The position numbers were made by a program, and so were the translations under genes. A stretch of DNA of 25,271 nucleotides from a virus. Position 1 is the stretch's first letter. Each line of letters opens with the position of its first letter. A model generated the notes under the pieces. That model was not told the origin of the DNA. It ran no database searches and saw only the letters and a program-made list of their open reading frames with translations. Positions 1 through 6,928 of this stretch are shown in pieces. The stretch is taken from IMG/VR virus record IMGVR_UViG_3300047552_000856, positions 1 to 25,271 of that record. One strand, 5' to 3'.

Positions 1-690
1 AATTTTTACTGTTTTGCTGCGTAATTCCTCAGCCTCGATGTCATATTTTATTTTTATTTTATATGCCTGTCGAAAAATATTATCTATTTTTTCAGCAATT
101 GCCGGAACAATAGCTCGTGTCCATTGATAGTTTTCATCCGCTGTAATATTAGTTAAAGACCATCTACTTTTAACTAATTCACCATATTCGCTAATATATT
201 TAGCAATGCAATTTTTTATAAAAATATTTAATTCTTCTGCCTCATTTGTTTTGTTAATTGTAGAGAGTCTTTTAAAATCAGTTTTAGCAGAGACTTTTAA
301 AGCAGCTAAACAAACATCTGTTATGTTAATATAGCCTTTATACCCTTCAGTATTATAATATTCTTTTCCAATACCTTTTTTATTAAGCAACAGAATATGA
401 TGATCTATAATATCTCTTTTAATTAAATCAGCTATATCATTAAGATGATCTGCTTGCTCATTGGGTATAATTTCATTTTCTATGGAATAAAGTTTTACCA
501 TACTCACACCAAATTCTCCAAAAGCAATCTCTAAATTAGATGGTGTGATATGAAACTTTTTATCTCCTAATTGTAATACCATATCATATGATCTTGTACT
601 AAAAACAAAAACACATAATAAAATTATTATTAAAAATAATCCCATTGTCATTAATGGATTTTTTAATGCTTTTTCAATTTTCTCTTTCAT
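1..690 (-). CDS. Membrane-anchored protein of unknown function, 3' end outside window
   Basis: An open frame of 230 codons runs from an ATG at 690 to the window edge without a stop, so the C-terminus is missing. A strong ribosome-binding site, AAAGGAGG, lies seven bases before the ATG. Residues about 13-29 form one hydrophobic segment (MTMGLFLIIILLCVFVF), preceded by a lysine-rich N-terminus (MKEKIEKALKNP). This suggests an inner-membrane anchor or uncleaved signal with the bulk of the protein outside the cytoplasm. The rest is a lysine-, isoleucine- and glutamate-rich, mostly helical-looking domain with no motif I recognise. It follows the tail fibre gene by about 100 bases, where phages often keep lysis or accessory genes, but nothing here shows a lysis role. 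I do not recognise the family. Confidence 0.75.
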   Translation of the reverse strand, partial: MKEKIEKALKNPLMTMGLFLIIILLCVFVFSTRSYDMVLQLGDKKFHITPSNLEIAFGEFGVSMVKLYSIENEIIPNEQADHLNDIADLIKRDIIDHHILLLNKKGIGKEYYNTEGYKGYINITDVCLAALKVSAKTDFKRLSTINKTNEAEELNIFIKNCIAKYISEYGELVKSRWSLTNITADENYQWTRAIVPAIAEKIDNIFRQAYKIKIKYDIEAEELRSKTVKI

Positions 691-707
691 TTTTAATCCT
701 CCTTTAA

Positions 708-791
708 TTAGTCCCATTTATTATCAGCACTAACTGGAGTGCTATATTTATTCATAATATTTGCATCATCAATGTTTAAAAGATGGTAATT
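708..791 (-). pseudogene. In-frame remnant or readthrough extension after the tail fibre stop
   Basis: Directly after the TAA that ends the tail fibre gene, the same frame stays open for 27 codons and ends at TAA (708-710). The peptide ends ANIMNKYSTPVSADNKWD and looks like protein rather than random sequence. It resembles the annotated fibre end: DAQITNKVSVP aligns with DANIMNKYSTP, sharing D, A, I, N, K, S and P in order. No ribosome-binding site or good start precedes it. It may be the leftover 3' end of an older fibre allele, a stop-codon readthrough tail, or a sequencing or mutation artefact splitting one gene. The 100-base gap before the next gene holds nothing else apart from that gene's ribosome-binding site and a 6-bp stem (AGCACT/AGTGCT, 726-743). 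Confidence 0.45.
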
Positions 792-2135
792 TTAAGTAAA
801 TACACTTGGAACACTTACTTTATTTGTTATCTGAGCATCTACGGAGTCAATCCAATCATTTCCACTATTAGCAGCTATGGCTGTTTTAAGAGCAGCACCA
901 TAAGATGAATTATGAATTGCTTCAGCTGTTCCTGCTCCTCCGACAGTAATAGTTGTTATAGTTATTGCAGACCATGATGTACAATTATATAATCCCCAGG
1001 CACTTAATGCACCAACTCCCGTATAAGCTATTTCATTTATTTCAATGGCAGATAAAGAAGAACATGTATTAAATCCAAATACATTATTTCCAGAACTTAT
1101 TAAATGATTTATAAATACAGAACTAACACCAGAACAATTTTGAAACGCAGTTATACTTGAAGAACTTGTAATATTACCAATATAAACAGATGTTATGCTA
1201 TATGTAGCGAAAAAAAGATTTGTGGATGATGAATTGTTTATATTGTCAATTGATATGTTACTAACTGAACGACAGTCATAAAATATAAAACTTGGTGCTG
1301 CTCCAGAATCAAATTGGCCAATTATTGGATTTGTAATGGCTTTACATAATCTAAAACCATAGAATCCAGTTCCAACATTTATTGAATCTATATAACAAGA
1401 TACTAAATTATTTAATTGATAGAAAGCATTACAAGCACCACCACTTGTTAAATCATTTACAACATAACAACCAATAAATTTAGATGAATTTTGATTTTCT
1501 GGTGTGGCAGAATTACCATAAAAATGTTTAACTAAAACATTTGATTCTCTACTATCTACACCACAATTTGTATAAATACAGTATTGAGCATCATTATAAT
1601 GAGAATATTGTATAGCTGTGGCTATGCCATTTCCTTTTATTAAAATATTATTAAATTTACCATAATCTGTATTATAATGCATATAAAATGAAGTGCCACT
1701 ATCATTTATATATGCACCTTCCTCAAAATCTATATGTGCACATAGATTGGTATCTAAGTATCCCCAAGTGTCTCCATCACTAAGCCAAGATGTAGTATTG
1801 TACCCTCCTGTTATATTTTTTACAAATATACTTTTATATTGTGTTTTTATTTGATAGTGATTAGCACCAACGCGCTCTATCATAGAATTAAAAACAACTT
1901 GAGAGCTAACTATTAAATCGTATGGTCTACCAAGAGCTTGTAATGATTCCCATAGTTGGGTTTTAGTGTCTGTGTTTTTAGTAAGTACTTGCAATCCTGC
2001 TTGCTCTATCACATAACAAATTTCTTCCATTAAAGAATTCATAAAAGAACTATTTAAGGTGGTCCCTGGAGGACCATCCTTAAACTGATATTTACCATCA
2101 ATAACATCCATGTTAGATGATTCTATTCTATGCAT
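792..2135 (-). CDS. Tail fibre / receptor-binding protein with beta-helix-like C-terminal part
   Basis: This 447-residue protein is the last tail gene of the module and is probably the host-recognition fibre. Residues 19-70 (FKDGPPGTTLNSSFMNS, then EICYVIEQAGL and a TKTQLWESLQALG segment) match the N-terminal virion-attachment pattern common in phage tail fibres. From about residue 130 to 420 the sequence is rich in N, S, T, G and I, with repeating short beta strands such as ISIDNINNSSS, VYIGNITSSSS and VFINHLISSGN. This is typical of a right-handed parallel beta-helix, usually trimeric. AGAGGAG precedes the ATG, and the gene starts two bases after the upstream fibre gene ends. The specific receptor cannot be inferred. 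The C-terminal end appears duplicated just past the stop codon. Confidence 0.8.
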   Translation of the reverse strand: MHRIESSNMDVIDGKYQFKDGPPGTTLNSSFMNSLMEEICYVIEQAGLQVLTKNTDTKTQLWESLQALGRPYDLIVSSQVVFNSMIERVGANHYQIKTQYKSIFVKNITGGYNTTSWLSDGDTWGYLDTNLCAHIDFEEGAYINDSGTSFYMHYNTDYGKFNNILIKGNGIATAIQYSHYNDAQYCIYTNCGVDSRESNVLVKHFYGNSATPENQNSSKFIGCYVVNDLTSGGACNAFYQLNNLVSCYIDSINVGTGFYGFRLCKAITNPIIGQFDSGAAPSFIFYDCRSVSNISIDNINNSSSTNLFFATYSITSVYIGNITSSSSITAFQNCSGVSSVFINHLISSGNNVFGFNTCSSLSAIEINEIAYTGVGALSAWGLYNCTSWSAITITTITVGGAGTAEAIHNSSYGAALKTAIAANSGNDWIDSVDAQITNKVSVPSVFT

Positions 2136-2137
2136 TA

Positions 2138-2713
2138 TTATACTCCTCTAACAGCCCATTCAGGTTTAAATCTGAATTTACCAATTGCTGTGCCCCCATC
2201 ATCAGATCGCTCAGGAAATCCTATAACTAATTCACTTTGTGTCGTTTTAGTCACAGTAATAGATCCTGCTACACCAGAAGCAAGATAAATAGGTCTGCCA
2301 ATATAGCCAGAGAATGTTGCACTCCATGCAGAGTAGTATACAATTCCCTCTCGTAACATTATACAAGTACTTTGTCCAGATGTATAACTATCCATAGCCA
2401 TAGCTAATACACCTGTTTTAGCTGAAGCGGCAACATCTGCTTTTTTCCATTCTCCACTGACTGTTAAATATAACACATTAAAAGCGGAACAGTCTGATCC
2501 CACAATCTGACTATAATCTTTCCAACCTTTAGCAGATGCATCGGTTGTTACTTTCCTTGTTTCTGGTTGTTTCCAAAAATCTCCAGGATTTGCAAATTCT
2601 TCTTCCATTACTGTGACTAAAAAATCTCTTAGATCCTGTGGTGATATTTCTCCTGTCACATTATCAGCAAATAAAGCCAATTGCTGTGCTCTTGTTCTTT
2701 GCGTATCCGCCAT
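2138..2713 (-). CDS. Putative tail fibre or fibre-associated protein
   Basis: The product has 191 residues. Its N-terminus (TRAQQLALFADNVTGEISPQDLRDF in outline, residues 6-31) is a pattern seen at the start of many phage fibre proteins, where FADN..G.ISPQDLRDF marks a virion-bound segment. Residues 60-190 look like a compact beta-rich domain (VLYLTVSGEW, CIMLREGIVYYS, GRPIYLASGVAGSITVT, ELVIGFPE). The region from VLAMAMD to VIGF resembles small phage surface domains that wrap virion tips. It sits between the gp48-like baseplate gene and the long fibre, so a fibre connector or short fibre is likely. The start ATG has GAAAGGAA upstream. The attachment assignment rests on position and the N-terminal pattern. 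I cannot name a family with certainty. Confidence 0.65.
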   Translation of the reverse strand: MADTQRTRAQQLALFADNVTGEISPQDLRDFLVTVMEEEFANPGDFWKQPETRKVTTDASAKGWKDYSQIVGSDCSAFNVLYLTVSGEWKKADVAASAKTGVLAMAMDSYTSGQSTCIMLREGIVYYSAWSATFSGYIGRPIYLASGVAGSITVTKTTQSELVIGFPERSDDGGTAIGKFRFKPEWAVRGV

Positions 2714-2737
2714 ATTAAAATTCCTTTCTATTTATTT

Positions 2738-3535
2738 TCAATTTGGCCTTATAAAGCCAATACTAAAACCATTATTGTTATAAGCACCACCCGAATAACG
2801 ATCATAAGCGATACTAAATCCCTGATTAAATCCACCTACATAATCTACACCATCATAGTCATAAGCATTACTAAAACCATTATTAAATCCTCTATCAAAA
2901 TCAAGCCCATCCCAACTATTATCATAATGAGGAATGCTTTTAAATCCTTTATTAAATCCTCTACTATATCCAGCATTAACAAAGTCAAATAACACCATAG
3001 TATGTGCCGGTTTTACTCTTTTAATTTTATAAATAAGTTTACTAATATTAACTTGTGAAGATGATGTAATATAATCTAAATCGATTAGTACTTTCCAATA
3101 AAATAGATTTTCTTGTCCTCCTACAGGATCTCCCATAGTAACAACATGCATCCAAGCAGGAGAAAACTCTTCTATTGTGATTGTATATCCTAAAGCTTCT
3201 GCAATTTGGATATAATAATTAACATCTTGTCTTCCTACTTCTAAAAATTTAGCTTTTATTTCTGCTCTTCTTCCATCGTCTGTATTAGCTAAACTAAAAC
3301 CAGCTTCTGGTAATCCATATTCATTTTCCCATTCTTCTAACATCTCATTTATATATGATGGTAATGCTTCATAAAGTAGATCTTGCATTCTTTGATCTAC
3401 TCTTACAAACTCAGTTGCCACCCCTTTATAATATTTATAAGAATCAGAATATAAAGATCTTGTAAAAAATCCAAATTTGGAAGGAGGTAAAAGAGACATT
3501 AACAATCTTGTAAAATCTTCTATTGTTCTTGCCAT
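2738..3535 (-). CDS. Mu gp48-like baseplate wedge protein with C-terminal GFNxGF repeats
   Basis: The 265-residue protein fits the Mu gp48 / YmfQ-like family (DUF2313), which joins the baseplate wedge and anchors tail fibres. Supporting features are its place directly after the baseplate J gene (TAATG overlap at 3535), the MSLLPPSK start region, YEALPSYINEMLEEWENEYGLPEAG (residues 55-79 in outline), a DDGRRAEIKAKF helix and a GYTITIEEFSP segment. The conserved core ends near residue 185. The last 75 residues are instead a glycine-, tyrosine- and asparagine-rich repeat array, listed separately. Family members normally end soon after the core, so this tail is an unusual addition, perhaps for fibre or decoration contact. 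Confidence 0.85.
   Translation of the reverse strand: MARTIEDFTRLLMSLLPPSKFGFFTRSLYSDSYKYYKGVATEFVRVDQRMQDLLYEALPSYINEMLEEWENEYGLPEAGFSLANTDDGRRAEIKAKFLEVGRQDVNYYIQIAEALGYTITIEEFSPAWMHVVTMGDPVGGQENLFYWKVLIDLDYITSSSQVNISKLIYKIKRVKPAHTMVLFDFVNAGYSRGFNKGFKSIPHYDNSWDGLDFDRGFNNGFSNAYDYDGVDYVGGFNQGFSIAYDRYSGGAYNNNGFSIGFIRPN
2741..2971 (-). repeat. Degenerate GFNxGF coding repeat (four units)
   Basis: Residues 189-265 of the gp48-like protein carry four related units: GFNKGF at 193, GFNNGF at 216, GFNQGF at 235 and GFSIGF at 256. They are spaced 19-23 residues apart and joined by Y/D-rich linkers such as SNAYDYDGVD and SIAYDRYSGG. At DNA level the units are visible on the plus strand as recurring 'ttaaatcc' and 'ataa' clusters. 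The copies are diverged, so this is an old protein repeat rather than a recent tandem duplication. Confidence 0.75.
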
Positions 3536-4635
3536 TAGTTATAATCCTGAAAAGTAATATCACCTAACAAATGCACTTCATTTACTGCTCCCACTTCATC
3601 ATCAATAGGGATAGTAATTTTATGCATAATCTCTCCGGCTGCGGATGATATTGCTTCATTCATTTGTGATAAAGCAATTATTTTTTGTGGTCCCCCATAT
3701 GCTCTAAATAAATCAACTAATCGTTCTCTTACATTAGCTTGTATAGTAGCAGTATTAGGATATAATTTTATTGTCATATTTACAGTTCTAAATTGTAAAG
3801 GGATCATAAATAATCCTGACTTTGCTGTTACAGGCATACCTGTCTCAAGATTAGTATTAGGATCATTATGATAAATAATATAATTTTTAACAGCAGTCAT
3901 TTCAGCAGCAGAAGGAATAATTGTTTCTTCATCATTATCCATTACAAATGCTAAACCAATAGTGCCTACCCCTTGATAATGTTCTATTACCCAGGAGCGA
4001 GTAACAACTCCATATTCTAAAGCCCAATTTATATAATCAAAATCAGTACCACCATGAGGGGCTGCTCTTTTTCTATTTAATAATCTCGTTCTATATGCTT
4101 CAACTTCTTCAATATCTGTGCCATTAGTTAATGCATTACCATCAACAGTTACTGTGCTATTTATACCTGAGACAGGAGAGACAAAACTTAAAATAGTTCC
4201 AGCATCTTCATTATATTCCTCTCCCACATTTTCAGCTGTGATAACTACATTAACAGTTCCACCAACTAACACCACAGCATCATCAATTATATAAATATTT
4301 CCACTTGCACTTTGTAATCTACTACCTTTATCAATTATTAGTCCTGTAGTACCTGTAGCTATAACTGAGCCTGTTGATTTACTTCCTCTATTACGCGGCA
4401 AACCAAATTCAGTTCCATGTTTATCTAACCATTCCTCATCAGCTGTAGATATTAAAAGATTGTCTTTATAATTTTGTATCGCGCCATATTCTTCATGCGC
4501 TACACCAGCATAAACTTTTCCTTGCACTTTTAAAATAGATCTTCTAAGTAGAGCACCAATGCCATCTAAATTAGCAGCAAGATCTGACTGTATGCGTGTA
4601 TTTATTTCTCTTAATGTTGGCCTTTCCCAGGGCAT
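3535..4635 (-). CDS. Baseplate J-like protein (Mu gp47 family), baseplate wedge
   Basis: The 366-residue protein matches the baseplate J / gp47 family (PF04865), the wedge component that ties the hub to the fibre-bearing periphery. Diagnostic stretches are the N-terminal MPWERPTLREINTRIQSDL, GIGALLRRSILKVQGKVYAGVAHEEYG, STADEEWLDKHGTEFGLPRNRGSKSTGSV, a GTTGLIIDKGSRLQS segment, GTDIEEVEAYRTRLLNRKRAAPHGGTDFDYINWA and WVIEHYQGVGTIGLAFVMDND. AGGAG lies about seven bases before the ATG. Length and order (gp46, gp47, gp48) are as in Mu-like tails. This is one of the firmest assignments in the window. Confidence 0.95.
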   Translation of the reverse strand: MPWERPTLREINTRIQSDLAANLDGIGALLRRSILKVQGKVYAGVAHEEYGAIQNYKDNLLISTADEEWLDKHGTEFGLPRNRGSKSTGSVIATGTTGLIIDKGSRLQSASGNIYIIDDAVVLVGGTVNVVITAENVGEEYNEDAGTILSFVSPVSGINSTVTVDGNALTNGTDIEEVEAYRTRLLNRKRAAPHGGTDFDYINWALEYGVVTRSWVIEHYQGVGTIGLAFVMDNDEETIIPSAAEMTAVKNYIIYHNDPNTNLETGMPVTAKSGLFMIPLQFRTVNMTIKLYPNTATIQANVRERLVDLFRAYGGPQKIIALSQMNEAISSAAGEIMHKITIPIDDEVGAVNEVHLLGDITFQDYN

Positions 4636-4644
4636 TTATTTCTC

Positions 4645-5118
4645 CTATGCTATATTTAAACTTAATTCATTTTCCCAAAGTCCCTTAAACTTGTAAGAAA
4701 CTTTTTGACCATTACTATAATGAGCATCAATAGTAAAACCCAATATATAATTAGATGGCTCTCCTATTTTATATGTTTCTGTATCAAAGTATTGCCATAC
4801 ACCATCATTAACAAACCATTGTAAACATTCTTTAATTGCTTCTTTAGCAAAGTTTAAAGCTTCTTGATCAGCTTTACCTCTTAATAACCAAAGACGAGAG
4901 CCAATTTTATCTCCATCATCTTCTAATAGATCTCCCCACCAGCCTTTTTTATCATTTTCATTTATCAATTGATCATCATCATTTGCCCTTCTATCACATA
5001 ACAAACTCATTAAAACAGCTGTGGTCATTCCATTCTCTCTGTATAAATCACCATTAGCATATTTAATGTCAAATTCTTTTAAATCTTCTCTATAAATTAT
5101 TTTTATATCATGTGCCAT
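4645..5118 (-). CDS. Mu gp46-like baseplate protein
   Basis: The 157-residue protein carries the hallmark sequence of the phage GP46 family (PF07409), related in role to gp25/GpW sheath-initiator proteins that nucleate sheath assembly on the baseplate. Visible motifs are TAVLMSLLCDRRANDDD (residues 33-49), KKGWWGD (57-63), GDKIGSRLWLLRGK (69-82), a helix with KECLQWFVNDGVW, and a final beta part. The start ATG follows an AAGGAA site. It lies between the 85-residue protein and baseplate J, the same relative order as Mu genes 45-46-47 apart from the extra small gene. Confidence 0.93.
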   Translation of the reverse strand: MAHDIKIIYREDLKEFDIKYANGDLYRENGMTTAVLMSLLCDRRANDDDQLINENDKKGWWGDLLEDDGDKIGSRLWLLRGKADQEALNFAKEAIKECLQWFVNDGVWQYFDTETYKIGEPSNYILGFTIDAHYSNGQKVSYKFKGLWENELSLNIA

Positions 5119-5128
5119 CTAATATTCC

Positions 5129-5386
5129 TTAACTTATTGTGCCAGTAGCAGTACCAGTACCAGGCCCACTAACACCAGGCCCCGTAGTTACACCACTAAC
5201 ACTTGTTACAACTACATTTGATGTAACTATAGCATTAGCAATTATATAAGCTACTATTGCTTTACCAAGTTCTTTAAACCCATCAGCTCGATTATAATTA
5301 TCTTCTTTTGGATCAGGCAAAGTAGCCACATAAGCATCCATAGCAGCAAGCATAGCTAATCCTAAAGCATCTCCATTTAATGCCAT
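5129..5386 (-). CDS. Small conserved-looking baseplate-region protein
   Basis: The 85-residue product starts MALNGDALG, has an alanine-rich helix (LAMLAAMDAYVATL), a second helix (GFKELGKAIVAYIIANA), and ends in a low-complexity V/T/G stretch from residue 55 onward with repeating TxxVSGVTTGPGVSGPGTG-type turns. A ribosome-binding site AAAGGAG sits seven bases before the ATG, and the gap to the spike gene is a single base, so it is a genuine operon member. Its place between the spike and gp46 genes suggests a baseplate or spike accessory part. The glycine/threonine-rich end may fold as an extended strand on a trimeric partner, but this is inference. I do not recognise a named family. Confidence 0.75.
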   Translation of the reverse strand: MALNGDALGLAMLAAMDAYVATLPDPKEDNYNRADGFKELGKAIVAYIIANAIVTSNVVVTSVSGVTTGPGVSGPGTGTATGTIS

Positions 5387-5387
5387 C

Positions 5388-5861
5388 TTAAGCTCCTTTT
5401 AATTTTATAATACCAGCAGTTGCCCCACCATGAGGCATACCAGTAAAAGGATCTACTGCTAATATATTAGGCTTCCAGGATGATGCATCTCCTGTCTTAA
5501 TAGTTATACCTGTAGCATCTAAAGTAATTCTTAAACCTCTATAATCATATACACAAACATCACCTTCACTAAGATCTTTAGGTCTATAATTTCTATCATG
5601 AGCACAAACAACAACACCACTATCTCTATTGCCATTTATAAATAAAACTAAAGCCTCACTATCTTTTTTTGGGTATGTCTCAAAACCATATTCCTGAAAT
5701 CTTTCTATATCTGTAGCAGTCTCATTTTTAAGTCCTTTGATTTGTATTTTCTGTGTACCTTCACTATTATTTACCGCTGTTAATATGCATCTACCAACCA
5801 ACAACATAATCTTTTTTTTAAGCGGCTGTAACCATCTAAAAATATCTTGTGCTGTAATCAT
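5388..5861 (-). CDS. Mu gp45-like baseplate spike protein
   Basis: This 157-residue protein resembles the Mu gp45 family (PF06890), the membrane-piercing central spike that is trimeric with an OB-fold and a beta-helix. Seen here are QEYGFETYPKKDSEALVLFINGNRDSG (residues 56-82 in outline), RNYRPKDLSEGDVCVYDYRG (90-109) and a C-terminal beta stretch with LDATGITIKTG. It overlaps the hub gene by an ATGA junction. Unlike the spike tips of Mu and P2, there is no obvious HxH metal-binding motif near the C-terminus, which ends in a glycine-rich MPHGGATAGIIKLKG. An iron-free tip, or a tip supplied by another protein, is possible. Confidence 0.9.
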   Translation of the reverse strand: MITAQDIFRWLQPLKKKIMLLVGRCILTAVNNSEGTQKIQIKGLKNETATDIERFQEYGFETYPKKDSEALVLFINGNRDSGVVVCAHDRNYRPKDLSEGDVCVYDYRGLRITLDATGITIKTGDASSWKPNILAVDPFTGMPHGGATAGIIKLKGA

Positions 5862-6928
5862 CTATCAAATTCTCCTTTTATAAGAACATCATTAGTAGAA
5901 TATGTATTTTTATCAACTACAGTAAGGACACAAGCAGATCCATTTTTAGCATCATAGATATAATTAGCTTCACTAATAAGCATATTTTTATCTATATTAG
6001 CACACCAGTCTTTCACACGAGTAATTGTATTTATATTCCATAATTTACTATCACTTTGTATCCAATTATTCATTCGATACATTTTTTTTCTACTATTACC
6101 AGCCCTAATATTTCTTTCCCATTTTGCTTTTGCTTGGCATTTGCCATTGTCTGTTAATACATCAGAATATATAATTAGAGGCCGGTAATTAGAAATTACA
6201 GAATCAGCTGCTTCACCATAAGGCTGTATAAAATCTATTAGTTGTTTGTTGTCATTACCAGAACCAATGCCCTTTATAATATAATTACTATATCTATCAG
6301 TATTAGAATGTTCTGAATTAACTTCTTTAACATTTTTACCAACATCTATCGCATCAGTGCTTAATATATTGGTAGTCCCCTTAATAAGAGTAAGTCTTTT
6401 ATCACCATAGCTAATAGGTAATATTCCAATTTCATTAGTTAACCTAATGATACTTGTAATAGCTAAATCACCTTCATTATGTTTAAAATTATCTATTTTT
6501 TTATTTACTTCAGTATTTATTGTTTTTTCATAAGCCACTTCTATCGAATAAGCAGAGCAAATCCTTCTAATAATATTTAATACTGTTTCATTTTTCCATT
6601 CATTTTCTGATTTATCATAAACACTATCAGCTAACACTGATGTTTTATCTCTACAAAAAATATTAAATTTAAAATAAGAAATATTATTAGTGGCTATACC
6701 ATAGATAGGACATATTCTATCTATATAACCACTACTTATAATAGCATTACCAACTTTTAATTGATATTCATCACCAATATATATTTTCCAATTTGATGGA
6801 GTGCCTTTTTCAAAATCAGGACTTTGTAATACTACTCCACCACTAATAGCATTCATACTTTTAAATATTTGTATTTTATTCCACTGTGTAAATTCTATAT
6901 TATTAGTAATAAAAGTTAAATTAAGCAT
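5858..6928 (-). CDS. Mu gpP (gp44)-like baseplate hub protein
   Basis: At 356 residues and immediately before the spike gene, this fits the Mu gpP / gpD-like hub, the T4 gp27-type ring that holds the spike. The N-terminus (MLNLTFITNN...WNKIQIFKSMNAISGGV) and the FNIFCRDKTSVLADSVYDKSEN segment (about residues 87-108), a characteristic CRDK.SVLADS pattern, support it. So does the EWKNETVLNIIRRICSAYSIEV region that follows. A late WERNIRAGNSRKKMYRMNNWIQ stretch corresponds to the conserved A..W.R..R.G.S....Y.V.GW region of hub proteins. It overlaps the upstream gpN-like gene by eight bases and the spike by four. Confidence 0.88.
   Translation of the reverse strand: MLNLTFITNNIEFTQWNKIQIFKSMNAISGGVVLQSPDFEKGTPSNWKIYIGDEYQLKVGNAIISSGYIDRICPIYGIATNNISYFKFNIFCRDKTSVLADSVYDKSENEWKNETVLNIIRRICSAYSIEVAYEKTINTEVNKKIDNFKHNEGDLAITSIIRLTNEIGILPISYGDKRLTLIKGTTNILSTDAIDVGKNVKEVNSEHSNTDRYSNYIIKGIGSGNDNKQLIDFIQPYGEAADSVISNYRPLIIYSDVLTDNGKCQAKAKWERNIRAGNSRKKMYRMNNWIQSDSKLWNINTITRVKDWCANIDKNMLISEANYIYDAKNGSACVLTVVDKNTYSTNDVLIKGEFDR

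Noticed and set aside
726-743. AGCACT/AGTGCT stem after the tail fibre as a terminator
   Set aside because: It has only six base pairs and no T run on the transcribed strand, and it lies inside the in-frame fibre-like remnant.
2741-2971. CRISPR-like repeat array
   Set aside because: The units are diverged, coding and joined by related linkers, without identical repeats or unique spacers of constant length.
2681-2992. Plus-strand frame with repeated I/T/K-rich units
   Set aside because: It is the complement of the GFNxGF coding repeats, so the apparent periodicity is derived from the real gene.
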